Positions 16,440-23,923 of a stretch of DNA of 64,000 bases are shown here, in pieces. Where the stretch lies: assembly GCA_965198655.1 (NCBI GenBank), contig OZ240668.1, positions 1,240,001-1,304,000 of the forward strand, in the 5' to 3' direction. A program made the position numbers and the translations under genes. Position 1 is the first letter of the stretch. The number at the start of each line of letters is the position of its first letter. The notes below the pieces were generated by a model that was given only the letters and a program-made list of their open reading frames with translations, searched no databases and was not told where the DNA came from. This DNA is from Lichenicola sp965198655 (lineage in GTDB: Bacteria; Pseudomonadota; Alphaproteobacteria; Acetobacterales; Acetobacteraceae).

Positions 16440-17632
16440 TGCACCAGGTGCGACGTCAACCGACGTGCGGTGAACTTGGCGCCCCAGGCGAAGCGCAGCA
16501 AGGGTCCGAAGCTGTTCGCCGCGGTGACTCCGACGAAATGGAGCCCGTCTACCGAGGACTCGAAGTTGCGCGACAGCACCGGCGTCTTCTGCTCCTGCTT
16601 GATTCCCGCACGCACCTCCTGGCCGAGGAACGGCAGCCGCGCGAGGTCGACCTTGTAGCCGGTGCCGGCCACCACGTGGTCGACCACCACCTGCTCCGTT
16701 TCGCCCTCGGCGTTCACGAAGGTGAGGTGCGGCCGGTTGCGACGCAGCTCCGCGTTGCGCAGCGTCATGCCGAAGCGCAGGTCGACCTTGCCCTCCACCA
16801 TCGACCGGGTCATCCACCCGGCGGACGGTCCCAGGTGACCGCGCGTCACCCGCATCCGGAACTTCGACGGCATGTGGTGGAACACGGTCGGCAGGTCGCA
16901 GGCCAGGCGCGAGCGCCAGCCGAGGCCGAGACCCGAGCGCGGCCGCGTGATCCTGGCGGTGAGCCGCTGCGTGCCGCGCAGTTCCACCGGCGGGCTGTGG
17001 AACCAGATCTTCGACCGCCTGGTCAGGAGCTGCGTTTGCGCCCCGGCCGCGTGCAGCAGCCCGGCCATGTCGACCGCGGACGAGCCCGCACCGAGCACGC
17101 CGACCTCGCTTCCGGTGTAGCGGTCGAGACCGTGCTGCCGCGACGTGTGGGACATGACCTCGTCGGGCAGCCTCTCGAGCTCGGGCGGAACGTAGGCGTA
17201 GTGGCTGATCCCGACCGCGACCACGACCTGGCGGGCACGGAACGTTTCCCCGTCCTCGAGACGGATGATGAAGCCGCTTCCGTTGGGCGCCACGTCCGCC
17301 ACGTGCCTGTCCTCCAGGTTCGGCACGAACCGCTTCTGGAAGGCGAGGCCGTACTCGCAGAACAGCTCGCGCGAGATCGGCACGCCGATCGGCGCGTAGG
17401 GATGTCCGTGCTCGGCGCAGTAGCGCTCCAGGGTCAGCTCCCGACGCGGATCGAACAGGTCGGAGGCGAAGCCTTCGGACTTCAGGAACATGCCCGGCGG
17501 CATGTGGTTGCGCCACACACCCATCGGGGTCCCGAAGATCCTGAAGTTCGCTTGGCGTCCGGCCAGATGTGCGGCGATGGACAGGCCATACGGGCCGGCG
17601 CCGATCACCGCGATGTCGGTATCACTTCCCAT
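16436..17632 (-). CDS. Flavin-dependent monooxygenase / NAD(P)-FAD oxidoreductase
   Basis: 398 residues with two dinucleotide motifs: GAGPYGLSIAAHL near residue 11 for FAD and GVLGAGSSAVDMA near residue 180 for NAD(P)H. VVVAVGISHYAYVPPEL matches the link region of class B and N-hydroxylating (lysine/ornithine-type) monooxygenases, and VVAGTGYKVDLARLPFL the C-terminal ATG-like block. It probably oxygenates a small molecule or a sugar-bound amine, but this is inferred only from family. First gene of the minus-strand unit with both glycosyltransferases; a perfect 7-bp inverted repeat sits 15 bases upstream of its start. Confidence 0.8.
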   Translation of the reverse strand: MGSDTDIAVIGAGPYGLSIAAHLAGRQANFRIFGTPMGVWRNHMPPGMFLKSEGFASDLFDPRRELTLERYCAEHGHPYAPIGVPISRELFCEYGLAFQKRFVPNLEDRHVADVAPNGSGFIIRLEDGETFRARQVVVAVGISHYAYVPPELERLPDEVMSHTSRQHGLDRYTGSEVGVLGAGSSAVDMAGLLHAAGAQTQLLTRRSKIWFHSPPVELRGTQRLTARITRPRSGLGLGWRSRLACDLPTVFHHMPSKFRMRVTRGHLGPSAGWMTRSMVEGKVDLRFGMTLRNAELRRNRPHLTFVNAEGETEQVVVDHVVAGTGYKVDLARLPFLGQEVRAGIKQEQKTPVLSRNFESSVDGLHFVGVTAANSFGPLLRFAWGAKFTARRLTSHLVH

Positions 17633-17646
17633 TGCAATCCGGCTTT

Positions 17647-17667
17647 CATAGGTCAGAACAACCTATG
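17647..17667. promoter_or_regulatory. Perfect inverted repeat CATAGGT-N7-ACCTATG, putative operator
   Basis: Arms at 17647-17653 and 17661-17667 with a 7-base spacer, in the intergenic region of the divergent monooxygenase and ATP-grasp genes and just upstream of the monooxygenase start at 17632. Symmetry and position suggest a dimeric repressor site. No regulator gene is adjacent. Confidence 0.45.
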
Positions 17668-18146
17668 CGGGAATAACTCAAGTTCAAGGTGCAGTCCATC
17701 GGCAGTTGCCGCAAGCATAGGGCGAGAGTTGGATTAGCATCTTATTGGCGTTTATTTAACGAAACCAACTCGTCGCTGACGACCTTGGATAGCGCATCGG
17801 ATACGTCTCGGACGGCCCGGTCTGTGATCAGGCCTGGAAGACCATCAAGAGGGCGAGCGGGACGAGGAAGGATCGGAACGAGGACCCCGCCTCCCATCGT
17901 TCGGGCAACAGGTGGAGGTGGACCAGGTTCCGCACCCGTCACGATCGACCATGCCGTGCCGAGGACCATCCAGACGCCCGGGACCGGCGACCAGCCGGAG
18001 CAGGGCGGCCGCCGCCATCCGCCATGGCTCGCACTTTTGCCGTACGATACGGCGTCGGCGCCTGGCGGTGCTCCGCCATCGACGCAGTCCCGGTGCGCGG
18101 TCCGTTGCGCTGGACGCCGTCCGCCGTTACGGTTTAACACCATCCC
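17668..18146. other. Intergenic region of the divergent glycan locus
   Basis: About 480 bases without a supported gene. The first 100 bases are AT-richer (for example around 17735-17765) and probably hold promoters for both directions. A leftward frame from 18143 to 17742 is open but has no ribosome site, no recognisable domain and mixed codon use, so it is not called. Confidence 0.5.
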
Positions 18147-19532
18147 ATGGCGGTGATCCGGTTCCTCGTTGCCACGACGACGTGGTGGCCGTCCGCCGCG
18201 CGCCTGGTTCTCGCCTTCCAGCAGCTCGGCGGCGAGGTTTCGGCGATCTGCCCGGTCGGCCATCCGCTTCGGGCGCTGGCGAACCTCAAGGCGGTCCACA
18301 CCTACGGCGCGTGGGCGCCGACCGAGGCGCTGGTCCGGGCCATACGCGAGCAGCAGCCGGACATCATCGTGCCGACCGACGACCGGACGGTGGCGCACCT
18401 GCATGCCCTGCATGGATGCGCCGACCGTTTCGGACCGGACTCCGGCATGATCACCGCGTTGATCGAGCGCTCGCTGGGCGCGCCGGCGGGCTATGCCGTG
18501 AGCGGCACGCGGCAATGCCTGCTGGACATGATCGGCGCTGGCGGTGTCCAGGTCCCGGCCGGACGCACGGTAGGCACACGCGAGGAGCTGCAGGCCTGGC
18601 ATGCCGACCATCCGGGCCCGTGCTTCGTCAAGGCGGAAGGAAGCTGGGGCGGCTCCGGCGTCGTCCTGGCCCAGACGCCGGAGGCCGCGTTGGCGGCGTT
18701 CCTGGTCATGTCGCGGCCGCTCGCGTTCCGCAAGGCGCTCCGCATCCTGCTGGTCGACCGCGATCCGTTCCCGTTCGCCGAGTTCCTGCGCCGGGAGCGA
18801 CGCGAGATCACCGTGCAGGCCCGCATCGCCGGCCGCCAGGCGAACGTCATGGCCGCCTGTCGGGACGGCCGGCTGCTCGGCACCACCAGCGTCGAGGTGA
18901 TCCAGGCGCAGGGCCGCACGGGCGCCGCCACCGTGGTTCGTCCGGTCGAGAGCGCGGAGATGGATGAGGCTGCGAGGCTGGTCGCGGATCGCCTCGGGCT
19001 ATCGGGCTTCTTCGGCCTGGACTTCGTGATCGAGGAAGGCACCGGCCGTTACTTCCTCATCGAGATGAACCCGCGCGCGACGCAGTTGGGCCACCTGGTC
19101 CGGAACGGCTGCAGCCTCGCGGCAAGGCTTTTCACCGCGTTCGGCGGAACCGTCGCGGGCGTCGAGGATGCGCCCGACGAGGACCGGCCGGTCGCCATGT
19201 TCCCGCAGGCCCTCCGCTTCGGCGCCACGAAGGTGAGCCTGGCGGACGCGCGACTGGACGTTCCCTGGACGGCACCGGAGCTGGTCGCGGAACTGCTCCG
19301 TCCGCCGTGGACGAAGCGCAGCCTGCTGGCCTACCTCGAGTCCAGGCTGCGGTCGAACGAGGCCTACGGCACCATCCTCAGCCGCCGCCAGGCGACCAGG
19401 GCGCTCGCGGCCCTGGCCGGACCACCGCCGCAGATGCGTGATGCCGCCCCCGACGCCGCCCCCGACGCCGCCCCCAACGCCGCCCTGGGGCGATACGGCG
19501 CCGGGCCGGACCAGGGGATGACGGGAGCATGA
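18147..19532 (+). CDS. ATP-grasp domain protein (carboxylate-amine ligase-like)
   Basis: 461 residues. The N-terminal pre-ATP-grasp region begins RFLVATTTWWPSAARLVLAF; the ATP-grasp fold follows with PCFVKAEGSWGGSGVVLAQ (nucleotide-binding lysine and glycine loop) and the metal-binding end GLDFVIEEG..YFLIEMNPRATQLGH. Such enzymes join a carboxylate to an amine through an acylphosphate. Close relatives occur in polysaccharide loci, where amino-acid or amide decoration of glycans is possible; substrate unknown. The C-terminus carries three copies of Asp-Ala-Ala-Pro-like units encoded by a 12-bp tandem repeat (19443-19483). The stop overlaps a small ORF by ATGA. Confidence 0.78.
   Translation: MAVIRFLVATTTWWPSAARLVLAFQQLGGEVSAICPVGHPLRALANLKAVHTYGAWAPTEALVRAIREQQPDIIVPTDDRTVAHLHALHGCADRFGPDSGMITALIERSLGAPAGYAVSGTRQCLLDMIGAGGVQVPAGRTVGTREELQAWHADHPGPCFVKAEGSWGGSGVVLAQTPEAALAAFLVMSRPLAFRKALRILLVDRDPFPFAEFLRRERREITVQARIAGRQANVMAACRDGRLLGTTSVEVIQAQGRTGAATVVRPVESAEMDEAARLVADRLGLSGFFGLDFVIEEGTGRYFLIEMNPRATQLGHLVRNGCSLAARLFTAFGGTVAGVEDAPDEDRPVAMFPQALRFGATKVSLADARLDVPWTAPELVAELLRPPWTKRSLLAYLESRLRSNEAYGTILSRRQATRALAALAGPPPQMRDAAPDAAPDAAPNAALGRYGAGPDQGMTGA
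19443..19483 (+). repeat. 12-bp in-frame tandem repeat
   Basis: Three copies of gccgcccccgac (the third with one change) plus a partial fourth, encoding DAAPDAAPNAA near the end of the ATP-grasp protein. Probably a slippage-prone tail of little structural importance. Confidence 0.7.
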
Positions 19533-19675
19533 CCGGCCGGGCATCCAGGACGCGTCGGCATTCCGCGAGGCCGCCCTGCGAAGCCTCGAGGCGGGAGGCA
19601 CGGGAAAGCGGTTCGGTCCGGACCCACGCGCCCGTCGATCCCGGAACGCCCGTGCCGGCAAGGGCCCGGCGGTGA
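19529..19675 (+). CDS. Possible coupled small ORF (48 aa)
   Basis: A 48-codon frame whose ATG overlaps the ATP-grasp stop (ATGA) and whose TGA overlaps the flippase GTG (GTGA), with GGGAG about five bases before the ATG. It would fill the gap of the operon and couple translation of the two flanking genes. The predicted peptide (MTGRASRTRRHSARPPCEAS...) is arginine-rich, like random frames in high-GC DNA, so it may be only a translational bridge. No family recognised. Confidence 0.3.
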   Translation: MTGRASRTRRHSARPPCEASRREARESGSVRTHAPVDPGTPVPARARR

Positions 19676-21153
19676 GCGACCGGAGGAAGGTGTCGGCCAA
19701 CTACCTGTACAACGTCCTGGGCATGCTGCTGCCGACCATCACCTCGCTCGGGACCGTACCGTTCTACATCCACCAGATCGGTTCCGCGCGCTACGGCGTG
19801 GTGGTCATCACCTGGGTGCTGCTGGGGTATTTCGGCTTCCTGGACTTCGGCCTGTCGCGCGCCACCGCCAACGCGCTCGCCAGGCTCGGGCATGCCGGCG
19901 CGCGCGAGCGGTCGCCCATCCTGGTGACGGCGTTCTGCTGCAACCTGTGCCTGGGCCTGGCCGGGGGTCTCGCCATGGTCCTGATCGGCCACGTCGTGCT
20001 GCTGCATCTGGTGAAGATCCCCGGCGGCCTGGCCGGGGAGGCCCGGGCCGCCTTTCCGTGGATGGCGGCGATGCTGCCGCTCGGCATGCTGGCCGGGGTG
20101 TCCGGCGGCGCGCTGGAGTCACGCGAGCGCTTCCTGGCGACCAACCTGCTCAGCTCGGCCGGCACCGTGCTGGGCCAGGTGATGCCGCTGCTCTGCGCCT
20201 ACGCCTTCGGCCCGAGCCTGACGGTCGTGATCCCGGCGACGTTCCTGGCCCGGCTCGTGATGGTGACGCTGGCCTACGGGATCGTCATACGGATCGAGTG
20301 GCCGGTCCGGCTGCTCGACTTCGACCGACGCGTGGTGCGCCGGCTGTTCCGCTACGGCTCCTGGGTGAGCGTGTCCAGCCTGCTCAACCCGCTGCTCGAC
20401 ACCTCCGCGCAGATGGTCATCGGCATCACGCTCGGGACCACCGCGGTGACGACCTACTCGGTGCCCATGACCCTGGCGACGCGTTCCCAGGTCTTCGCCA
20501 CGGCGATGGCCCGGACCCTGTTCCCGCGCGTGTCCCGCGCGTCGCACGAGGAGGCGGTGGCGACGATCCGGCGCGCGACGGTGATGCTGGCCTACGGGTT
20601 CGGTGCCGTCTGCGCGCCGGCGATCCTGCTGTCCGGACCGTTCCTCCGCGCGTGGATCGGCCCGAGCCTGTCGCCCGCGTCGCACGCGGTGGCCCGGATC
20701 GTGATGTTCGGCGCCTGGGCCAACGGCCTCGCCTTCCTGCCCTACGGGTTCCTGCAGGCGCAGGGACGTCCGCACGTCACGGCGGCGGCGACCGCGATCG
20801 AGATCGTGCCGTTCTTCGCCGTGCTGTGGCTGCTGATCACGGCCTATGGCGTGCCTGGAGCGGCGCTCGCCTGGACCCTGCGCGTCGGCGTCAACTGCGT
20901 CGGCCTCTACGTCGTCAGCGGCTGCATCCCGCGCCCGGCGTCCAGCCTTCTTCCCGCGCTGGTGCTGATGCTGTCCTGCCTGCTCGTCGCGGAGCTGGTG
21001 CCGATGACAACGGCGGTGACGGTTGCCGCTGCCGGCCTGGCGGGGCTGGCCGTCCTCCTGGGAAGCCTGGTCGATCCGCACCTCCGGGGTGTCGCCCGCC
21101 GGACGGTTCGCAGGATGATCTCGCTGCCGCAACGGACCCGCGATCCCGGATGA
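19672..21153 (+). CDS. Wzx-like polysaccharide flippase (MATE/MOP superfamily)
   Basis: 493 residues with about twelve to fourteen hydrophobic segments, the normal size for oligosaccharide-lipid flippases. The N-terminal NYLYNVLGMLLPTITSLGTV and YGVVVITWVLLGYFGFLDFG are characteristic of Wzx/O-antigen flippases (PF01943-like). It would move an undecaprenyl-linked glycan across the inner membrane. Start GTG at 19672 overlaps the small ORF. It is in one direction with the ATP-grasp gene and faces the divergent glycosyltransferases, so the locus probably builds and exports one glycan. An IS remnant follows within 40 bases. Confidence 0.84.
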   Translation: MSDRRKVSANYLYNVLGMLLPTITSLGTVPFYIHQIGSARYGVVVITWVLLGYFGFLDFGLSRATANALARLGHAGARERSPILVTAFCCNLCLGLAGGLAMVLIGHVVLLHLVKIPGGLAGEARAAFPWMAAMLPLGMLAGVSGGALESRERFLATNLLSSAGTVLGQVMPLLCAYAFGPSLTVVIPATFLARLVMVTLAYGIVIRIEWPVRLLDFDRRVVRRLFRYGSWVSVSSLLNPLLDTSAQMVIGITLGTTAVTTYSVPMTLATRSQVFATAMARTLFPRVSRASHEEAVATIRRATVMLAYGFGAVCAPAILLSGPFLRAWIGPSLSPASHAVARIVMFGAWANGLAFLPYGFLQAQGRPHVTAAATAIEIVPFFAVLWLLITAYGVPGAALAWTLRVGVNCVGLYVVSGCIPRPASSLLPALVLMLSCLLVAELVPMTTAVTVAAAGLAGLAVLLGSLVDPHLRGVARRTVRRMISLPQRTRDPG

Positions 21154-21189
21154 ACGCGGGCCTTGGCGCTTGGGCCGACGCTCGCCGCG

Positions 21190-21380
21190 CTGGATCCACA
21201 CGCCGCAACCAGGTCGAGCGGCTCTGGGCAAGGCTGAAAAGTCTGGCTGCGAAGCAGACTGACCGTGCGATCGCCACACGCTACGAGAAGACCGCCTGCT
21301 CCTTCATGGGCGCCCTCTGCCTTGCCGCATCATGCGACTGGATCAAGGCGACCGACTTCAATGTCGTGCCGTCTGCCTGA
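21190..21380 (+). pseudogene. IS5-like DDE transposase, C-terminal remnant
   Basis: The frame reads NQVERLWARLK, then RAIATRYEKTACSFMG, then LAASCDWIK, the C-terminal end of IS5-family transposases; the E of VERLW is the third acid of the DDE triad. Only about 60 residues remain, with extra residues (SLAAKQTD) between the two blocks, and no inverted repeats are seen next to it. The end overlaps the 3' end of the convergent hydrolase gene. Evidence of past insertion at the border of the glycan locus. Confidence 0.72.
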
Positions 21381-22221
21381 CTTGGATGATCGCGGCGACC
21401 ACGGCGTGTGAGACCAGGTCCGGGCGGTCAGTCATCACGATGTGGCCGCTGCCTGTCGCGATCACAACGCTGCGGTTCGCAGCGGCATGGGCGAAGTCCA
21501 CGTGACCCTGCGTCCAAAGCGCGTTCTCCGCTGGCGTGGGGAGCGGGGGGTATTCGGAGACGATCACCATTGCGGGCACGTTGTCTGGCCAGTGCATCGC
21601 GTGGAAGCCGTGCTGCATGGCCGGGAATGCCTTGAAGAGCGCGACCATGGTCCGGCTCTGCTTGTCGGTCTGCGGCATGGTCTTCGGGAACATCGCCACC
21701 ATCTTGGCCGTCTCGGCATCGGTGAAGAAAGAGGGAATGCTGGCATCCACGAGCACGGCGCGGGCGACCGTATCGGGGTTCTGGTTGACGAAGGCGGTTG
21801 CGACCTCGCCGCCGAAGGAGTGAGCCACAAGCACGATGCGATCAGCCTTCAGGACGGACAACCCTGTGCGGAGGTCGTCTACCTCGTGCTGCACGGCGGG
21901 TGGCCGCGTGTCCTCGTCACTGTCGCCAAAGCCAGCGCGGTCGAAGGTGATCAGCTCGGCGCCGGTCTCGGCATAGATGGTGGCAAGTACCGGGGCCCAG
22001 GCGGTACCGTCCATGCCGCTGCCAGCCTCGAACACCACGGCTGGTGATCGGCCGGGGATGACGTGGAACGCGACACGGCGCCCACCGACACCGATCATGC
22101 GCGTCTGTGCAGCCGGGAGCGGCTTGGTAACGGCCGCCGGGGTTGCACGCGGGGCAGCCGCGGCCGGAGAACTGGCAACGCATCCCCCCAGTATCGCGGC
22201 GACCAAGGCATATTTCAGCAT
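21358..22221 (-). CDS. Secreted alpha/beta hydrolase, probable lipoprotein
   Basis: 287 residues. The N-terminus MLKYALVAAILGGCVASS has a hydrophobic signal with lipobox ILGGC, then an alanine-rich linker. The hydrolase core has an oxyanion region (VVFEAGSGMDGTAW), LITFDRAGFGDSD, the nucleophile elbow VAHSFGGEVA and a final histidine in GSGHIVMTDRPD. The last motif is usual in the lipase/esterase branch that includes bacterial homoserine-lactone and tropinesterase-like proteins. Substrate unknown; likely periplasmic face. The 3' end overlaps the IS remnant by 23 bases. Confidence 0.8.
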   Translation of the reverse strand: MLKYALVAAILGGCVASSPAAAAPRATPAAVTKPLPAAQTRMIGVGGRRVAFHVIPGRSPAVVFEAGSGMDGTAWAPVLATIYAETGAELITFDRAGFGDSDEDTRPPAVQHEVDDLRTGLSVLKADRIVLVAHSFGGEVATAFVNQNPDTVARAVLVDASIPSFFTDAETAKMVAMFPKTMPQTDKQSRTMVALFKAFPAMQHGFHAMHWPDNVPAMVIVSEYPPLPTPAENALWTQGHVDFAHAAANRSVVIATGSGHIVMTDRPDLVSHAVVAAIIQVRQTARH

Positions 22222-22341
22222 CCAGCGTATCCTGCCCGCTTGTCATGTCGCCGAATGCTGCCGCCCCTGTCGTCCAACCGCAATCAGGAAGACGGCATCC
22301 CCGCCTGATGGGAAGCGCTCCGGTCCAGGCCACTTGCGAAC

Positions 22342-22388
22342 GTCAGCATCCTGCCGCTTCGAGGCAGCTAGCTGGTTCGGATGCTGAC
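22342..22388. terminator. Long stem-loop between the Nudix gene and the hydrolase gene
   Basis: GTCAGCATCC (22342-22351) pairs perfectly with GGATGCTGAC (22379-22388); inside, TGCC and GGCA form a second short stem. It lies downstream of the Nudix gene and upstream of the hydrolase start. No T-run follows, so it may be a transcript-end stabiliser or a leader structure rather than a classic terminator. Confidence 0.4.
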
Positions 22389-22438
22389 GGGTCCCAGCCT
22401 GAGCTCGCGGCCGGACGGTCGCTCCATCCTGGTTCTCG

Positions 22439-22491
22439 CCGGACACACCGCGTCCGGCGGAGCATTCTCACTCGGCACGTCCCAATCTCAA
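22439..22491. repeat. Degraded right half of the MITE-like element
   Basis: A GCCGGAC/GTCCGGC hairpin is followed by 22466-22491, which matches 13992-14017 of the first element at 22 of 26 positions (common core tctc-ctcggcac--ccca-tctcaa). In both copies a hairpin lies just before this core. No left end or target duplication can be found here. Confidence 0.45.
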
Positions 22492-22518
22492 GGCGGCAGC
22501 CCTGGTTCCGCCCCGCCC

Positions 22519-23109
22519 TCATCCGCACTCCAGCCGCGCCTGCTGCAGCAGCAGCACCGTCTTGGCGTCTCGGATGCGGCCGGTGGCGACCATCTCCCAC
22601 GCTTCCGCCAGGGTCGGCTCCAGGACCGTGATCTGCTCGCCTTCGTCCGGCAGGCCGCCGCCGGCGCCGAACCGGTCGTCCGGCCCGTACTCGGCGATGA
22701 ACAGGTGCAGCCGCTCGGTGCAAGCGCCGGGACTGGTGTAGAGCGGCCCGAACACCGGACGCAGCGCGTGGAGGCGGGTGCCCAGCTCCTCCTCCGCTTC
22801 CCGGCGCACCGTGTCGAGCGGCGACTCGCCTCCGTCGATCATGCCGGCGCATGCCTCGACCAGCGTTGCGCCATCGCCGTTGAGAACAACCGGGATGCGG
22901 AGCTGTCGGACCAGCAGCACCGTGCCGCGCCGGCGGTCGATCGGCAGCACCGCCGCCCCGGCGCCGCTGTGATAAACTTCCCGGTCCAGCGTTTCCGCCC
23001 TGCCATCGGCGGCGGTCTGCTCGAAGGTCACGGCTTCCAGCTTGAACCGCCGCTCGGACAGCGTTCGCCGCGCGCGGATCCGGATGGGCGGGTCGGCCTG
23101 GTCTGTCAT
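22519..23109 (-). CDS. Nudix hydrolase (NDP-sugar / ADP-ribose pyrophosphatase type)
   Basis: 196 residues from ATG at 23109. The Nudix box is complete: GMIDGGESPLDTVRREAEEELG fits GX5EX7REUXEEXGU. The N-terminal half with LDREVYHSGAGAAVLPID and VLLVRQLRIPV, and the post-box PLYTSPGACTERLHLF, resemble the ADP-ribose/GDP-mannose pyrophosphatase group (TIGR00052, NudK-like). It would hydrolyse nucleotide-sugar pyrophosphates to two monophosphates. Cytoplasmic and monocistronic; the upstream ribosome site is weak. Confidence 0.87.
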   Translation of the reverse strand: MTDQADPPIRIRARRTLSERRFKLEAVTFEQTAADGRAETLDREVYHSGAGAAVLPIDRRRGTVLLVRQLRIPVVLNGDGATLVEACAGMIDGGESPLDTVRREAEEELGTRLHALRPVFGPLYTSPGACTERLHLFIAEYGPDDRFGAGGGLPDEGEQITVLEPTLAEAWEMVATGRIRDAKTVLLLQQARLECG

Positions 23110-23439
23110 GGGTGTCCGATACGCGTTCGGGGCCGGGCAGGGCGCCCGGTCTCGCAGGAGCAAAGCGGTGCTCCGGCGGGACGGTTCCATCGCTTGCCGG
23201 GGCGGCGCCGTCTGCGCGGGCCGGCGGCCGACCGGGATCGTCGCGGGAGCCGAGCCGGATTCCCCATCTCGGTCGCGGCACTTCCCACCCCGGTGTTGCG
23301 ACCGGTCCGGCCCCGGCACCCGCCGGCGTTGCGGCTCGCACAGCATGACGGATCGCACGGAGAGTCACGATCGGTTCGAACTGAACCCGTCAGGCGTCGA
23401 CGGATCAGGCGGGATCGCGTTCGACGGCGGCCTCAGCCT
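23110..23439. other. Intergenic region without recognised gene
   Basis: 330 bases between the Nudix gene start and the XRE gene end. Frames here are arginine/proline-rich and lack ribosome sites. It should hold the Nudix promoter, but no clear -35/-10 pair was identified. Confidence 0.4.
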
Positions 23440-23853
23440 TCAACCGGGGGCGAGCGGCTCAGGTGCCGCGACCCGCTGCGCCTGCTTCTCGAGCTGTCCC
23501 GCCTTGCGCAACAAGGCCAGCCGCTGCGTCTCGGAGCAGTTCCTGTACATGGCGAGAAGCGCGCACTCGTCGCTGCTCAGCGTCATCGTGGCGCCGTTCC
23601 TGACCATGCCGTTGACGAAGAACTCCTGGGGAACGCCAAGGGTCTCCGCGAGCCTGGGCAGGTTGTGCGCTTCCCTAGTCCGGTTGGTTTCCCAGAGCGC
23701 CACCAGGCTGCGACTGACCCCCATCGCCGCGCCGAGCTCGCTCTGCGTCATGCCGCGACGCTGACGCAGCAAACGGATGCGCGCCCCGATGCTGTCCTTC
23801 GCGTCGGGGTCGCCAGGAGAGAACAGGTTGGTGGGCACGGTCCGTGGCAGCAT
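23440..23853 (-). CDS. XRE-family transcriptional regulator
   Basis: 137 residues. A Cro/CI helix-turn-helix spans about residues 20-78: IGARIRLLRQRRGMTQSELG then AAMGVSRSLVALWETNRT, with LPRLAETLGVPQEFFV closing the domain. The C-terminal part (ECALLAMYRNCSETQRLALL) is a helical segment found after the HTH in regulators of this type. It lies 70 bases downstream of nothing but the Hint gene border and is followed by 330 empty bases, so its target may be itself or the nearby Hint gene. Ligand unknown. Confidence 0.85.
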   Translation of the reverse strand: MLPRTVPTNLFSPGDPDAKDSIGARIRLLRQRRGMTQSELGAAMGVSRSLVALWETNRTREAHNLPRLAETLGVPQEFFVNGMVRNGATMTLSSDECALLAMYRNCSETQRLALLRKAGQLEKQAQRVAAPEPLAPG

Positions 23854-23923
23854 CCGCGTCCGGCCTTTTCACGACAGGTGAGCTGCCAGCCTCGACAGCC
23901 CACCTGTTGTATCAGCCGGACGA

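Noticed and set aside
17742..18143. Leftward frame in the glycan-locus intergenic region
   Set aside because: No ribosome site, no recognisable domain, codon use not consistent; kept only as a note in the gap entry.
19443..19483. Short tandem repeat considered as a CRISPR-like or satellite array
   Set aside because: Only a 12-bp in-frame protein-coding repeat; no spacers.
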